Origin: Candidatus Saccharimonadota bacterium
GTDB taxonomy: Bacteria > Patescibacteriota > Saccharimonadia > Saccharimonadales > Saccharimonadaceae
Assembly (NCBI GenBank): GCA_009783235.1
Contig: WRHN01000003.1
Coordinates: forward strand, 1 to 64,000
Direction: 5' to 3'
Length of the DNA: 64,000 bases
Shown here piece after piece: positions 23,495 to 31,907 of this stretch (the first letter of the stretch is position 1; every line of letters begins with the position of its first letter). Under the pieces are notes generated by a model that was given only the letters and a program-made list of their open reading frames with translations, did not search any database and had not been told where the DNA came from. Both the position numbers and the translations under genes were made by a program.

Positions 23495-25696
23495 AAAATC
23501 TTGCATTTGAGTATAATAAACACCCCAGTTATAAAAGTAGGTGGTCGTGGCGTCTAGTTTGCACTCTCGGCCGTCCGTGTCGAATGGATCGCCCTCGTCT
23601 TCCCAGGCGTAGGGTTTATTTTGCGGTCGATCGGGGCAGTTTTTAACGAAGGTTTTGTAAGCGTTAGACAGCGCCGCACCGTCTCTCGAAATATGACCTT
23701 TTGCAACCATGAAATTGTATGTTTCGTCGTATGCTTTGAAATCTGGCAGACCGAAAGCTAAGTTGCCAAACGGCGTGCAGGCAAAGCCGGCATCTTGATA
23801 GTCCTCGTCATCGCAGATGCTGTATTTTAAAACTGGGTCAGAAGCGGCGCCAACTTTATTAAAATTGTTTATTAACCCAAACTGTAAAATCATGCCGAGG
23901 TTACTCAATATTGACCAGCCAGAAGTCAGCCTGGCAAACTTTGGCGCTAGAGCGTGGACAATTGAGCCAAAGAAAGTATATTCCGAAGTGATGTCAAAGG
24001 GGCTGCGCAATGCACGCTCTTCCTCGGCGATCTGCAGGCGATAGGCGACGGTTTGCTGGTCTTGCGCGACGGCTTGCTCGATGCTCAGCGGTGCCAAACT
24101 ATTGGCTTTGCCAACGTCGGCGTACATGGCTTCGGCTCCAGCAAAGAACATGTCGCCGTTGTTTTCTTTGCTGAGCTCGCTGGGCATTTGGCCGCCCAGG
24201 ACGTTTTGCAGGTAGATTGGCAGCAGCGCCACAGAAGCTTCAAAAGTCATCGCTGCCCAGAATCGGCCACTTTTCATGGTGTTTTTGACGATGGTCGAGA
24301 TGTTATTTTTAAGAAAAGTCATAGCGGCCTCTCTAGATACTGTCGAAGCGATTTTTACACCACCGCCAGTGAAGAACGCGGCCAGCCCGCCCAATACCAT
24401 GTCGCCGAATTGAACTATGGGATTGCGCACAAAACCGCAAGTACCGCGAATATTAGTGATGCCTACAAAAGCTAGCGTCGCGGCCAGCCCGCCCAACAGC
24501 CCGCGAAACGGCCCGTTGCCGCCCAGGCTAAACGAAGCAGCGCTCTCAGACAGCGGTCCCGCGTCGCCATACACGGCATAATTGCCGCCATAACTGTTCA
24601 GCGCGCTAGTGCCGTCAGCGTCAAAATCAGAGAAAAACTTGCCGGCAGCTTCGGTATCCTGCATGCTCACTTCGCCACCGTCTTTGATGGCGTAAAGCAG
24701 GTTGATCATAGCAAAGGCAGCGGGGATCATCCAGGCTTTGCGAATAGTTTTGGCGCCCAGGTTGGCAGCACGAGCTCCGTTGTAGAGACCGCAGAAATAA
24801 TTCGGCACGCCCCCTGACAAAGAAACGGCATCATGAGTAGCCTGGCCAATACGCTGAGCGACGCCCGGGTTTGATTCGCGCATGGCGCGCTCGACTTGTT
24901 TGGTGGCCGCGTCGTCAATTTTGCTCAGCTTAGCAGCGCGCTTAGTAACGACATCGTCAAGTGCCTTGGCTATGTCGTCAACATTATTGCCTTTTAAATT
25001 CTTGGCTTTGCTGAGTTGGTGCCATTGACGCATTTTACTCCAGGCTTTGCCAGCTTGTGATTGATACCTGGCATTGTAGACGCCCTTCATGCTTTGGCGC
25101 AATTTGGCACTGTTGGCCAACTCCTTTTCATAATTAGAGGCGGTCAGCACCTTGCCCTCGATTTCTATGCGATCAATTGACATTTTGCCGCCACCGTCAG
25201 TTGGTTTAATTTCAGTGCCGCCAGAATACATTTTCGCTCCAGCGCTCTCGAGGCGTGTGAGCTCTTTTTGACTGAATTGTTTCCATTGACAATTGGCACT
25301 GCTGCAAGTTCCAGCGCCCAGCCGCGTGGTAACACTTGAATTGTAGTTACGAGCTAGAGCTGCGCTGATGGGGTCGCCGTATTTTTCTATTGCGCCGAGC
25401 ACAGTGCCAAAAATTGAACTTGGGAACAGCATCGATCCGATAACTATCAGACCAACAAAACCAACGCTAAAACCGATCGTCTTATTGCGGCGTTTTTTTG
25501 CGCCGACGCTTTTGACGAAGTCGTTCATTTTGCGTGAGCGGCTACTGGTGTGAGTTGACCATTTCGCGCCACCACGTTCGCGTTCAGGCAGAGTCTGCGA
25601 TTGATCAGGCGCGCCGTCAGGATTAGTCTCGGCCGCTAGCAACCCGTGCTCATCTTTGGGCAGGGAATCGTACCAGGCGTCTTCGTTTTTTGACAT
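23480..25696 (-). CDS. Large secretion-system-type membrane protein
   Basis: A 738-residue protein. The N-terminal 75 residues are polar and basic, followed by a membrane helix (about 75-95). A Lys/Ala-rich helical domain (about 180-290) follows, then several hydrophobic segments (around 305-335, 395-415, 435-450 and 480-500) and a Cys-containing C-terminal domain (CDDEDYQDAGFAC, NCPDRP and others). This resembles the large membrane proteins found with VirB6/TrbL-like components in Saccharibacteria-type secretion loci, although no domain is certain. It lies 14 bp downstream of another such gene and is probably co-transcribed. No VirB4-type ATPase is in the window. Confidence 0.65.
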   Translation of the reverse strand: MSKNEDAWYDSLPKDEHGLLAAETNPDGAPDQSQTLPERERGGAKWSTHTSSRSRKMNDFVKSVGAKKRRNKTIGFSVGFVGLIVIGSMLFPSSIFGTVLGAIEKYGDPISAALARNYNSSVTTRLGAGTCSSANCQWKQFSQKELTRLESAGAKMYSGGTEIKPTDGGGKMSIDRIEIEGKVLTASNYEKELANSAKLRQSMKGVYNARYQSQAGKAWSKMRQWHQLSKAKNLKGNNVDDIAKALDDVVTKRAAKLSKIDDAATKQVERAMRESNPGVAQRIGQATHDAVSLSGGVPNYFCGLYNGARAANLGAKTIRKAWMIPAAFAMINLLYAIKDGGEVSMQDTEAAGKFFSDFDADGTSALNSYGGNYAVYGDAGPLSESAASFSLGGNGPFRGLLGGLAATLAFVGITNIRGTCGFVRNPIVQFGDMVLGGLAAFFTGGGVKIASTVSREAAMTFLKNNISTIVKNTMKSGRFWAAMTFEASVALLPIYLQNVLGGQMPSELSKENNGDMFFAGAEAMYADVGKANSLAPLSIEQAVAQDQQTVAYRLQIAEEERALRSPFDITSEYTFFGSIVHALAPKFARLTSGWSILSNLGMILQFGLINNFNKVGAASDPVLKYSICDDEDYQDAGFACTPFGNLAFGLPDFKAYDETYNFMVAKGHISRDGAALSNAYKTFVKNCPDRPQNKPYAWEDEGDPFDTDGRECKLDATTTYFYNWGVYYTQMQDFSTAT

Positions 25697-25710
25697 GATT
25701 TGGTCGCTTA

Positions 25711-27972
25711 CTAGGTTGCTTTCCAGTTGCCGTGGTCGCGCATATGTTCTAGCTGCGCGCGTTGGTCGCTGTTGAGATCTAGGCTACGATTAGCCAATAT
25801 GGCCTCCGCGCGCGCGGCATCGACGTCTAGAAGATTGGTCATATCTCTTGCTGATTGCTTCGCTATATCAGCATCCGTCAGACCTATTTCAACTGTGTGC
25901 ACCATCTCGTTTATATCGTAACCCTTGGAGTTGGTAGCAAATTGGAAAATTTGGGCGTCTTTAACAAAGTCGTCTTTATTCATGGCGATTGCGCCCTTAA
26001 TTTTGTTGTCAAATGCTGAATTGGTTGCGCCGATGCTGTGTTGCGCCATAGCTTGCTTGAGCGCCTTGCGTCCGCCACCGGTTTTCCCTAGTTTATTGGT
26101 CATGATAATATTGGCCTTCGCAAAATCGCCAGCCCTAGAGGCTTTAACAAACTCGCCTTGGTAGTAGCTAATTTGGTCAGGAAAGGACATGCCGGCAGTT
26201 TCTTTATTGAGCAGCAGCTCGTAGCCCTTGGCGTAATCTTCATCGAGCTTATTGGCGATACTAGTGCCATGAGCGCGGCGCCAATCTTGGCGATTGGGCA
26301 TATTGCGCAGCGATCGTTTGCGCTCGCCCAACTTGTAGCCGCCAGCTTTCAGGCCCTTGTCGGTCTCGGTTTTTTTGGCATAATACTGACCAACGCCAGA
26401 TTCTTTCATGCGCTTGTCAGCCAGACTCTTAGCGCCGGAGTAGCCCTTGTCGGTCATGCCTTCAATCTTTTGGCCTAGTTTACCAGTGGCAGAAACCGCG
26501 CCTTTCATGATACCGGGCACTAAAATCAGCGGCAAAATAGCGGCGGCCGAAGCAGCCATGGCCAAAAATGCTCCTGTTGCGCTGCCAGCCGAGGCAGTGG
26601 CTACGTTCATCAAAACAGATCCAGCTAGTTTGGAGCCGCCAAAAACCAATGCGACAATTGGGTACAAAAATAGCAGTTTATAAAACAGCCCCCACCATTT
26701 CTTAAATAACCCTTCGGTGTTGGGCAGAGCCATGGCGGCAAAAGCTAGCGGTGAGATAACTATTAAGACAATGATCAGCGCAGAACGTAGTACCAGAGCA
26801 AGTAAAATTGCTAAAATAGCCACAATGGCACCGAGCACGATAGGCAGCAAGAACATTAAGATGGCCCAGCCAATTGGCGCTAAGCCGCCGGCCGAAAAGA
26901 TCGCCACGCCGCCGATTATGGCGGTGCCTGCTAGGATAGAGCCAGTAAAGTCGCCGAAGTTGTTGGCGTTGCCAGTTGATAGGTCGCCGATGACGGGGAC
27001 GCTCCAGTTGCTAGGAACGTTGTGGTTGACGGTTTGGGCACTCATGCCGCTAAAGAAGCCAGGGATCGATCGCCCAATAATGTTGACCACATCTACCATG
27101 GCAGCGCAGGCGTAAAACGCCAAGTTAAGCGCTACAGCGGCGATTAATAGTTTAGGCATGTATTTTTTCAGGGTGTAATTGGGCAAGAAACCAGGAATAG
27201 CTTGGGCGATGATGACAACCAGAAAGATAATGGCTAGGGCGATGTTGGCGACGCTGAGGAACTTGCCGTAAACTTCGCCGACGCCGTTGGTTGCGCTCTC
27301 GGTGAAAATAGAAACAGGGGTTTCTAAGATGTCCTCGACCACATTGTAGGCAGCGTCAACACCTTTGGACACCGCCAAGAGAATTGGGCAGATAGCCCAG
27401 CCGACGTAGGGAACTACGCAAGTAGTGTCTCCAGTGTTAGTGGTTGGGTTAGCGGGAGTGGTGTTGACGACGTTTGCGCCGTTCTGTTTGGCCCAGCGTC
27501 GCGCTTCGTCCCAGCCAGCTTTGCAGGGGCCGTAACCAGCTGCGCCGCTATAGCGCTCGCAATAGTTGTTGACACCCATGTTCTTGGCGCCTTCTTGGCA
27601 GATTTTGGCTTCGCTAGTGTTGGTGCCGTATTTGTTGTTGCACCAACTCTCTACGCCGGAAGCTGTGTAGATGTTGGCGTTGGCCTGTCCTGGCGGTGTG
27701 GCGTTTTGTCCGAGTTTGGACATTTGGCCAACATAGCATGGGTCGTAAGCAGCCTTGCCGACGTATTGATCGCAGTAGGTGTCATCAGTGGCTCGGGTGT
27801 AAGCTTCGTTGCAGAGTTTGTATTCGGGGCTGTTAGTATTGGAATAAGCCGTATCACAGCCGGCGGCATAGACGGGCCGATTGAGCAGGAGTGTTGAGCC
27901 CAGAAGGCTCAAAACTAGCGCAAAAACTGGCAATAGCAAAGCCCAGCGGAGGTTTTTTCTCTGGTTTTTCAT
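25711..27972 (-). CDS. TrbL/VirB6-like polytopic membrane protein with Cys-rich ectodomain
   Basis: A 753-residue protein. A signal peptide (about 1-37, ending near VYAAGCD) precedes a secreted region with two related Cys-rich repeats (CDxAY...CNEAY...CDQYVG...CYVG, and WCNNKYG...CQEGA...CERYSG...CKAGW). About seven membrane helices follow (around 195-500), with the Gly/Ala-rich style of TrbL/VirB6 channel proteins. The C-terminal 230 residues are a charged cytoplasmic domain rich in Lys, Arg and Asp. It is the first gene of a two-gene unit. A role in DNA or protein transfer across the envelope is inferred. Confidence 0.7.
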   Translation of the reverse strand: MKNQRKNLRWALLLPVFALVLSLLGSTLLLNRPVYAAGCDTAYSNTNSPEYKLCNEAYTRATDDTYCDQYVGKAAYDPCYVGQMSKLGQNATPPGQANANIYTASGVESWCNNKYGTNTSEAKICQEGAKNMGVNNYCERYSGAAGYGPCKAGWDEARRWAKQNGANVVNTTPANPTTNTGDTTCVVPYVGWAICPILLAVSKGVDAAYNVVEDILETPVSIFTESATNGVGEVYGKFLSVANIALAIIFLVVIIAQAIPGFLPNYTLKKYMPKLLIAAVALNLAFYACAAMVDVVNIIGRSIPGFFSGMSAQTVNHNVPSNWSVPVIGDLSTGNANNFGDFTGSILAGTAIIGGVAIFSAGGLAPIGWAILMFLLPIVLGAIVAILAILLALVLRSALIIVLIVISPLAFAAMALPNTEGLFKKWWGLFYKLLFLYPIVALVFGGSKLAGSVLMNVATASAGSATGAFLAMAASAAAILPLILVPGIMKGAVSATGKLGQKIEGMTDKGYSGAKSLADKRMKESGVGQYYAKKTETDKGLKAGGYKLGERKRSLRNMPNRQDWRRAHGTSIANKLDEDYAKGYELLLNKETAGMSFPDQISYYQGEFVKASRAGDFAKANIIMTNKLGKTGGGRKALKQAMAQHSIGATNSAFDNKIKGAIAMNKDDFVKDAQIFQFATNSKGYDINEMVHTVEIGLTDADIAKQSARDMTNLLDVDAARAEAILANRSLDLNSDQRAQLEHMRDHGNWKAT

Positions 27973-28054
27973 ATGTCACTAGACTAACATATTTGCCCAA
28001 GAAACGCAAGAGGATATGGATATTGACTAAAAAGCACACAATAGCGGTTAAGTA

Positions 28055-28083
28055 TTGACTTATTAATATGTATATGCTATAAT
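28055..28083 (+). promoter_or_regulatory. Full-consensus promoter of the 28391 module
   Basis: TTGACT (28055-28060), 17-bp spacer, TATAAT (28078-28083) plus an extended TG. Transcription should begin near 28090. Confidence 0.9.
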
Positions 28084-28088
28084 GCTGG

Positions 28089-28382
28089 AACAGAGTCAAG
28101 CACTCTGTTGTACCTTATCAATTCTGTTGTTTTAAAACGGCTACTTAGGCCGTGTTTAGCGGTTGGGTCGAGCCAATAATTGTTGGTTGGCCCTGACTGC
28201 TAAACACAAGCGCAAGTGTTTGGCCTGGGAGGTTTTTCCTCAGTCAGTCTCGGATGCCCATGCCTGTGGGTGAGAACGAACGAGAATACTATGGTGTCCG
28301 AGCGTTCGTTTTCTAGAGAAAGAAAATTTCTTGCAAAATATTTAGCCCCGGGCAGGGCTGAAGAGACTCCCACGAAAGGGGA
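28089..28382 (+). promoter_or_regulatory. Long structured 5' leader with a pseudoknot (candidate riboswitch or cis-RNA)
   Basis: About 300 nt between promoter and gene hold no ORF but many stems. AACAGAGT pairs with ACTCTGTT at the 5' end (28089-28109), ACGGC with GCCGT (28137-28153), GTTTAGC with GCTAAAC (28154-28205), and AGCCC with GGGCT (28344-28359). CTCGGA (28249-28254) pairs with TCCGAG (28297-28302), while AACGAACG (28275-28282) pairs with CGTTCGTT (28303-28310). These interleave as an H-type pseudoknot with abutting 3' arms. Near the gene, TCCC (28368-28371) can pair with GGGA (28379-28382), which masks the Shine-Dalgarno. No known riboswitch consensus is recognised. Confidence 0.65.
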
Positions 28383-28390
28383 TGATTAAT

Positions 28391-29200
28391 ATGTCGATTA
28401 CTATAAGAGGAATTAATGGGCCAGTTGGCCCCGGCGTTTACAGCTTGGTGTTCCCAGGTGTGGTATGCACTGCAAACCTTGATTTGTATCTTGTTGGTAA
28501 TACCAGTAATGATACAAAATTAAAACAAGATACCACCGACGGCCGCAAGGCTAAGCTGACTGTAAGTCAGCACGAGCAAGGGCCGTTGACGATCATCGTG
28601 CAGGAAGACATTCCTGCGGCTGGCGGCAATCCGCAAGGGGCCGAAGTCGCCGAATTGATGGTAGAGATTAAAGGCTCAGACACCGCAACGAGCGGAGACG
28701 GAGAGATATCTCTTGATAACATCAAGAAGAAAATCTCTGACGGCAAGAATCGCCCTTGGCTGTTTGTCATTTTGGGCGTCCTAGCGGCAATCTTAGCTGG
28801 CGGCCTCTTCGGCAGCTGGGCCACCGCAGGCTTCTTCTCAGAGGCTACGTCGTCCGTAGAGGCGATGAAGTCTCTGACACCAGAGGCTTACGAAGCCCTA
28901 AACGCACCAGGTCTTTACAACGCCTGGAATGGATGGCTGTGGGTCGCCGTGATTTTTGTATCCATTGTGATAACGCTAAAGGCGTTGTCGAAAACTGGCG
29001 GGAAACCGCGAGATTTCTTCGCTCACTGCGCCACGATCCTGACGGCTACAGCTGCGGTGTTTGCTATTAAGAATCTCTTGATAGCCATCTTCCACGGTCT
29101 GCCTTGGAGTTTGCTGCCGCTCCCGCCGCTGATTGTGGCAATTTCCCTGCTTGCAGTCACTTTTTTCTTAGTAAATAAATACTGGAAAAAAGTGGCCTAG
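28391..29200 (+). CDS. Four-helix membrane protein with N-terminal soluble domain, unknown function
   Basis: The ATG at 28391 is preferred over the ATG at 28382 because AAAGGGG ends at 28381, which is a normal distance only for 28391. Residues 1-118 form a beta-rich soluble domain (PGVYSLVFPGVVCTANLDLY, LTIIVQEDIPA). Membrane helices lie at about 122-145, 181-198, 210-233 and 243-262. No family is recognised. The gene is the only protein of a self-contained module with a consensus promoter, a 300-nt folded leader and a nested terminator. That suggests tight regulation. Confidence 0.75.
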   Translation: MSITIRGINGPVGPGVYSLVFPGVVCTANLDLYLVGNTSNDTKLKQDTTDGRKAKLTVSQHEQGPLTIIVQEDIPAAGGNPQGAEVAELMVEIKGSDTATSGDGEISLDNIKKKISDGKNRPWLFVILGVLAAILAGGLFGSWATAGFFSEATSSVEAMKSLTPEAYEALNAPGLYNAWNGWLWVAVIFVSIVITLKALSKTGGKPRDFFAHCATILTATAAVFAIKNLLIAIFHGLPWSLLPLPPLIVAISLLAVTFFLVNKYWKKVA

Positions 29201-29220
29201 CGCCCAAAAACAACAGAATC

Positions 29221-29310
29221 AGCCTTGAAGTAATTTAATGCAGAAGATTTTGCCCCTACCGTTTCTGACGGTACGCAATCTCTAAACATTCACACTTCAA
29301 GGCTTTTTCT
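29221..29310 (+). terminator. Large nested-stem terminator
   Basis: An 11-bp outer stem (AGCCTTGAAGT 29221-29231 with ACTTCAAGGCT 29294-29304) is followed by TTTTCT. It encloses AGATTTTGC/GCAATCT (29245-29281) and TACCGT/ACGGTA (29257-29273). The 62-nt enclosed region is unusually long for a terminator, and a processed 3' RNA is possible. Confidence 0.8.
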
Positions 29311-29312
29311 TG

Positions 29313-29321
29313 TGTTAAAAT
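29313..29321 (+). promoter_or_regulatory. Extended -10 promoter of tilS
   Basis: TGTTAAAAT; its last base is 7 nt before the ATG at 29328, which predicts a leaderless transcript. Confidence 0.65.
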
Positions 29322-29327
29322 TGTAAT

Positions 29328-30161
29328 ATGAAATATATTTTGGCGGTGTCGGGGGGAATTGACTCGGTGGTGCTGTTGGACATGGTGGCAACCCGCACGA
29401 AAGACGAATTTGTGGTGGCGCATTTTGACCATGGTATTCGTTCGGAGTCAAAAAAAGACGCAGAATTTGTCGGCGGGCTGGCTAAAAAACATGGGGCGGT
29501 TTTTGAGCTAGGCCAGGCGCGGTTGGGCGCACAGGCTTCAGAAGAGATGGCGCGCAAAGCTCGCTACAGTTTTTTGAAGAAGTTGGAGAAAAAATATGCG
29601 CCAGCGAAAGTTGTAACGGCGCATCATCAAGATGATTTGGTAGAAACAGTGGTGATGAATCTTGTGCGTGGCACAGGTTGGCGGGGGCTGGCTCCAATGA
29701 GTGCTGAGCTGGAGCGGCCGCTGTTGGGACTATCTAAAGTGGAGTTGACAGAGTACGCCATTGCTAATAATCTGGGGTGGATAGAAGACGAGACGAATTA
29801 TGGCGATAGGTATTTTCGTAATCGCGTGAGGCGGTTTTTGTTGAAAATGAGCCCTGAGCAGCGCCGAGATTTGTTGATTTTAAACGCCAAACAACAATTG
29901 TTGAGAGGCCAAATAGAAGAGATTAGTCGAGCGGCCGCAAAAACGGATGCCTTGCGTAGCCCAGCTATTTTGGCTTTGCCTGTTGGCGCGGCGCTGGAGC
30001 TTTTGCGAGCTTGGACTGGGGGCAAGTTAACCACGCCTCAGCTTAAGCTGCTGCTAAAGAAGTTGAAGAGCGCAAAATCTGGCGATTTGATTCAACCAGG
30101 GGGCAAGATGCAGATTGGCGTTTATGGCGAGCAGTTGACAAGGAGTGAGATAAGCGGTTGA
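29328..30161 (+). CDS. tilS: tRNA(Ile)-lysidine synthase
   Basis: A 277-residue N-type ATP pyrophosphatase that converts C34 of tRNA-Ile2 to lysidine, so that AUA is read as Ile. The PP-loop SGGIDSVV is at about 7-14, with AHFDHGIR and TAHHQDDLVETVVMNLVRGTG following. DETNYGDRYFRNRVRR matches the TilS-specific segment. It is short and lacks the full C-terminal domain of the E. coli enzyme, as in many small genomes. Confidence 0.92.
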   Translation: MKYILAVSGGIDSVVLLDMVATRTKDEFVVAHFDHGIRSESKKDAEFVGGLAKKHGAVFELGQARLGAQASEEMARKARYSFLKKLEKKYAPAKVVTAHHQDDLVETVVMNLVRGTGWRGLAPMSAELERPLLGLSKVELTEYAIANNLGWIEDETNYGDRYFRNRVRRFLLKMSPEQRRDLLILNAKQQLLRGQIEEISRAAAKTDALRSPAILALPVGAALELLRAWTGGKLTTPQLKLLLKKLKSAKSGDLIQPGGKMQIGVYGEQLTRSEISG

Positions 30162-30318
30162 CTTAGTTGTTTTATACGCCACACTGACGCCTTATAACCC
30201 AGCGCTGGTGCAAATTTCCGAAGTACTAGGTGGCGTGATTAAACAATACGACAGCGATGCAGCGGGCCACTTCCGCCCTTCAGTCAAATTTCAATATCGC
30301 CGGATAAAGACGATTTAG
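30154..30318 (+). other. Open frame without a start codon, possible gene remnant
   Basis: Frame 30154-30318 encodes 54 residues that look protein-like (LYATLTPYNPALVQISEVLG, then GGVIKQYDSD). The LVQISEVLGGVIK portion resembles the segment after the motif in LAGLIDADG homing endonucleases, but no LAGLIDADG motif is present. There is no ATG near the front. The frame overlaps the last codons of tilS and meets the convergent gene at 30315. It could be a decayed fragment or chance. Confidence 0.25.
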
Positions 30319-31022
30319 GAATTATTCTCTATATTGTCTGGGCTTTTAGCAGAGTCGCCACTTGGTTCTGGGTTTGATTTCAAAACGGTCGGGGTGGTGG
30401 GTTGACTCTTGCTCCTGATGCGAGACACCAGAAGAGTCAGGGCGGAGACCAATAAACAACCGAATAAAAATAGATAATCTTGCAGCCCCAATGTCCCTTT
30501 ATAGTTACCGGTAGCAGCATTAAATAAGATGCCTATAATAAGAAATATCATGATCGGGGCTATGATGAGATAATGAACATAGCGAGCCTTGCCTATCGTG
30601 TCTAGAGTGTCTCTCAGAGTCTTTTTCATTTGTGCCGGGTGCAGTAGCGAGGGAGCTAGATGGGCTACTTTTGCGGATTTGATTATGTTTATCAAACCAA
30701 GAACGACAAATACGATACTGGCGTGTATACAGAACATTACGCTGAGCATAATATATGTTATGTTTGTACCGCTCGCCAACCCTATGTCGTCGTTCTGTAG
30801 AAAGTCCTGAAGGGGAAAAATCATGATAAGCGCCACTACTAAGAAGAGAGCCATGCTGAAAGATAACTGGATCCTGCCTTTCTGGTACCTCATTATGATA
30901 GCGTCAAGGTCAGTTTCTTTTGTTGGTGAGTTGGTTATTCCTGGCTTCCTATTTCTCTTCTCGTGCGGCAGTAAATCAGTCATTTTAGTTTTCTCTCCTG
31001 GTAGCAGATCTATATGTTTCAT
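30315..31022 (-). CDS. Four-helix membrane protein, paralogous to its upstream neighbour
   Basis: A 235-residue protein with a polar N-terminus, helices at about 56-74, 85-112, 148-168 and 180-198, and a polar, Pro-containing C-terminus. A KETDLDAI motif is followed by a basic segment and the first helix. The same layout (KETDIYNA) is found in the next gene upstream, so the two are likely diverged paralogues. The first codon overlaps the preceding stop (ATGA). A second start at the internal MTDLLPHEK is possible. Function unknown. Confidence 0.65.
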   Translation of the reverse strand: MKHIDLLPGEKTKMTDLLPHEKRNRKPGITNSPTKETDLDAIIMRYQKGRIQLSFSMALFLVVALIMIFPLQDFLQNDDIGLASGTNITYIMLSVMFCIHASIVFVVLGLINIIKSAKVAHLAPSLLHPAQMKKTLRDTLDTIGKARYVHYLIIAPIMIFLIIGILFNAATGNYKGTLGLQDYLFLFGCLLVSALTLLVSRIRSKSQPTTPTVLKSNPEPSGDSAKSPDNIENNS

Positions 31023-31762
31023 ATGTGACTCTTTATATTATCCAGATCTTTTGCGAAATCACCAGTTGAGTGTGATGTTGATTGTGACGTTGATTGGACC
31101 GGCTCCATTCGTACTCCTGAATAATCGACATAATACCTTTTGGGGTTTGCTATGTCGATGTAAACGTCAAGGGGTATAGGATTATCTGCGAAATCCTGGC
31201 TTGCGGTTACCCACTGCCCACTGGTCAGAGCGTCGCTAATAAACTCTCTGTTCTCACCATCGCCAAGATCTGCTGTAACTATAGGCTCGTGGTAAAAGCT
31301 TGGCCCATACTTCCCCCTGACGACATAACTTTGAATTCCAGCCAACTGCCCGGTCACTTTGCGGCCAGTTGCCTTCAAATTATTGATAGCTGACTGCTTG
31401 AGTTTTTTCTTCCCAACCGACCACATGCGTCTGGGCGGCCAGCTCTTCTTGGATCGAAGATAGAGATAGTTATCAGTCGGCACTTGTCTACCATGTCTCA
31501 CAAGGTTGAGCGCGCCTAAGACAATCATGACAGGAAAAGAAAGCACAGCGATTCCAATTATGACCATAAGAGCACGACCCAACACAGGGTGACTAAATAC
31601 AGGGTCACTAGCATGAGCACTGCCATATTCAATTATGCCCAATGCTATGAACGGCGCAATAATGCCAACAGAAATCTGTATTGTGCCCCTTCTCTTGATC
31701 TTTTTCTTTTCGGCGTTATAAATGTCAGTTTCTTTTACTGTCGGCTGATCGTTGGGATTCAT
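31019..31762 (-). CDS. Membrane protein with two N-terminal helices and a soluble C-terminal domain
   Basis: A 247-residue protein. Helices lie at about 27-47 and 62-88. Residues 90-247 form a soluble domain with Gly/Tyr-rich strands (YVVRGKYGPSFYHEP, VDYSGVRMEP) that looks like a DUF3592-like or SH3-like ectodomain, although I cannot assign it. AGAAAGG lies upstream of the ATG. It is the first gene of a pair. The promoter region faces that of ftsH, with two TATAAT-like boxes on the minus strand between 31775 and 31805. Confidence 0.65.
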   Translation of the reverse strand: MNPNDQPTVKETDIYNAEKKKIKRRGTIQISVGIIAPFIALGIIEYGSAHASDPVFSHPVLGRALMVIIGIAVLSFPVMIVLGALNLVRHGRQVPTDNYLYLRSKKSWPPRRMWSVGKKKLKQSAINNLKATGRKVTGQLAGIQSYVVRGKYGPSFYHEPIVTADLGDGENREFISDALTSGQWVTASQDFADNPIPLDVYIDIANPKRYYVDYSGVRMEPVQSTSQSTSHSTGDFAKDLDNIKSHI

Positions 31763-31890
31763 ATTTGCCTTTCTTGCGATTAATTATAACAGATTTCATT
31801 ATATCACAGAATATGACGAACCCATTTAAGCTTGTGCTTGGCTGGTGCTGGCACAGGTTTGTTGGCGGGCTAGACCTAGTTGCTAATATG

Positions 31891-31899
31891 TGTTAAAAT
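31891..31899 (+). promoter_or_regulatory. Extended -10 promoter of ftsH
   Basis: TGTTAAAAT ends 9 nt before the ATG at 31908. Confidence 0.6.
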
Positions 31900-31907
31900 T
31901 ACCCAGT

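Noticed and set aside
23817-24475. Plus-strand open frames opposite the 23480-25696 gene
   Set aside because: They are antisense shadows of a clearly coding membrane-protein frame, with no ribosome-binding site or promoter.
27595-27897. Plus-strand 100-codon frame opposite the TrbL-like gene
   Set aside because: Antisense to the Cys-rich ectodomain; the hydrophobic composition follows from the complementary codons.
28089-28382. RNase P RNA, tmRNA or a standard riboswitch (TPP, cobalamin, SAM, guanidine)
   Set aside because: The conserved sequence blocks of these RNAs are not seen, and a coding gene with its Shine-Dalgarno follows directly.
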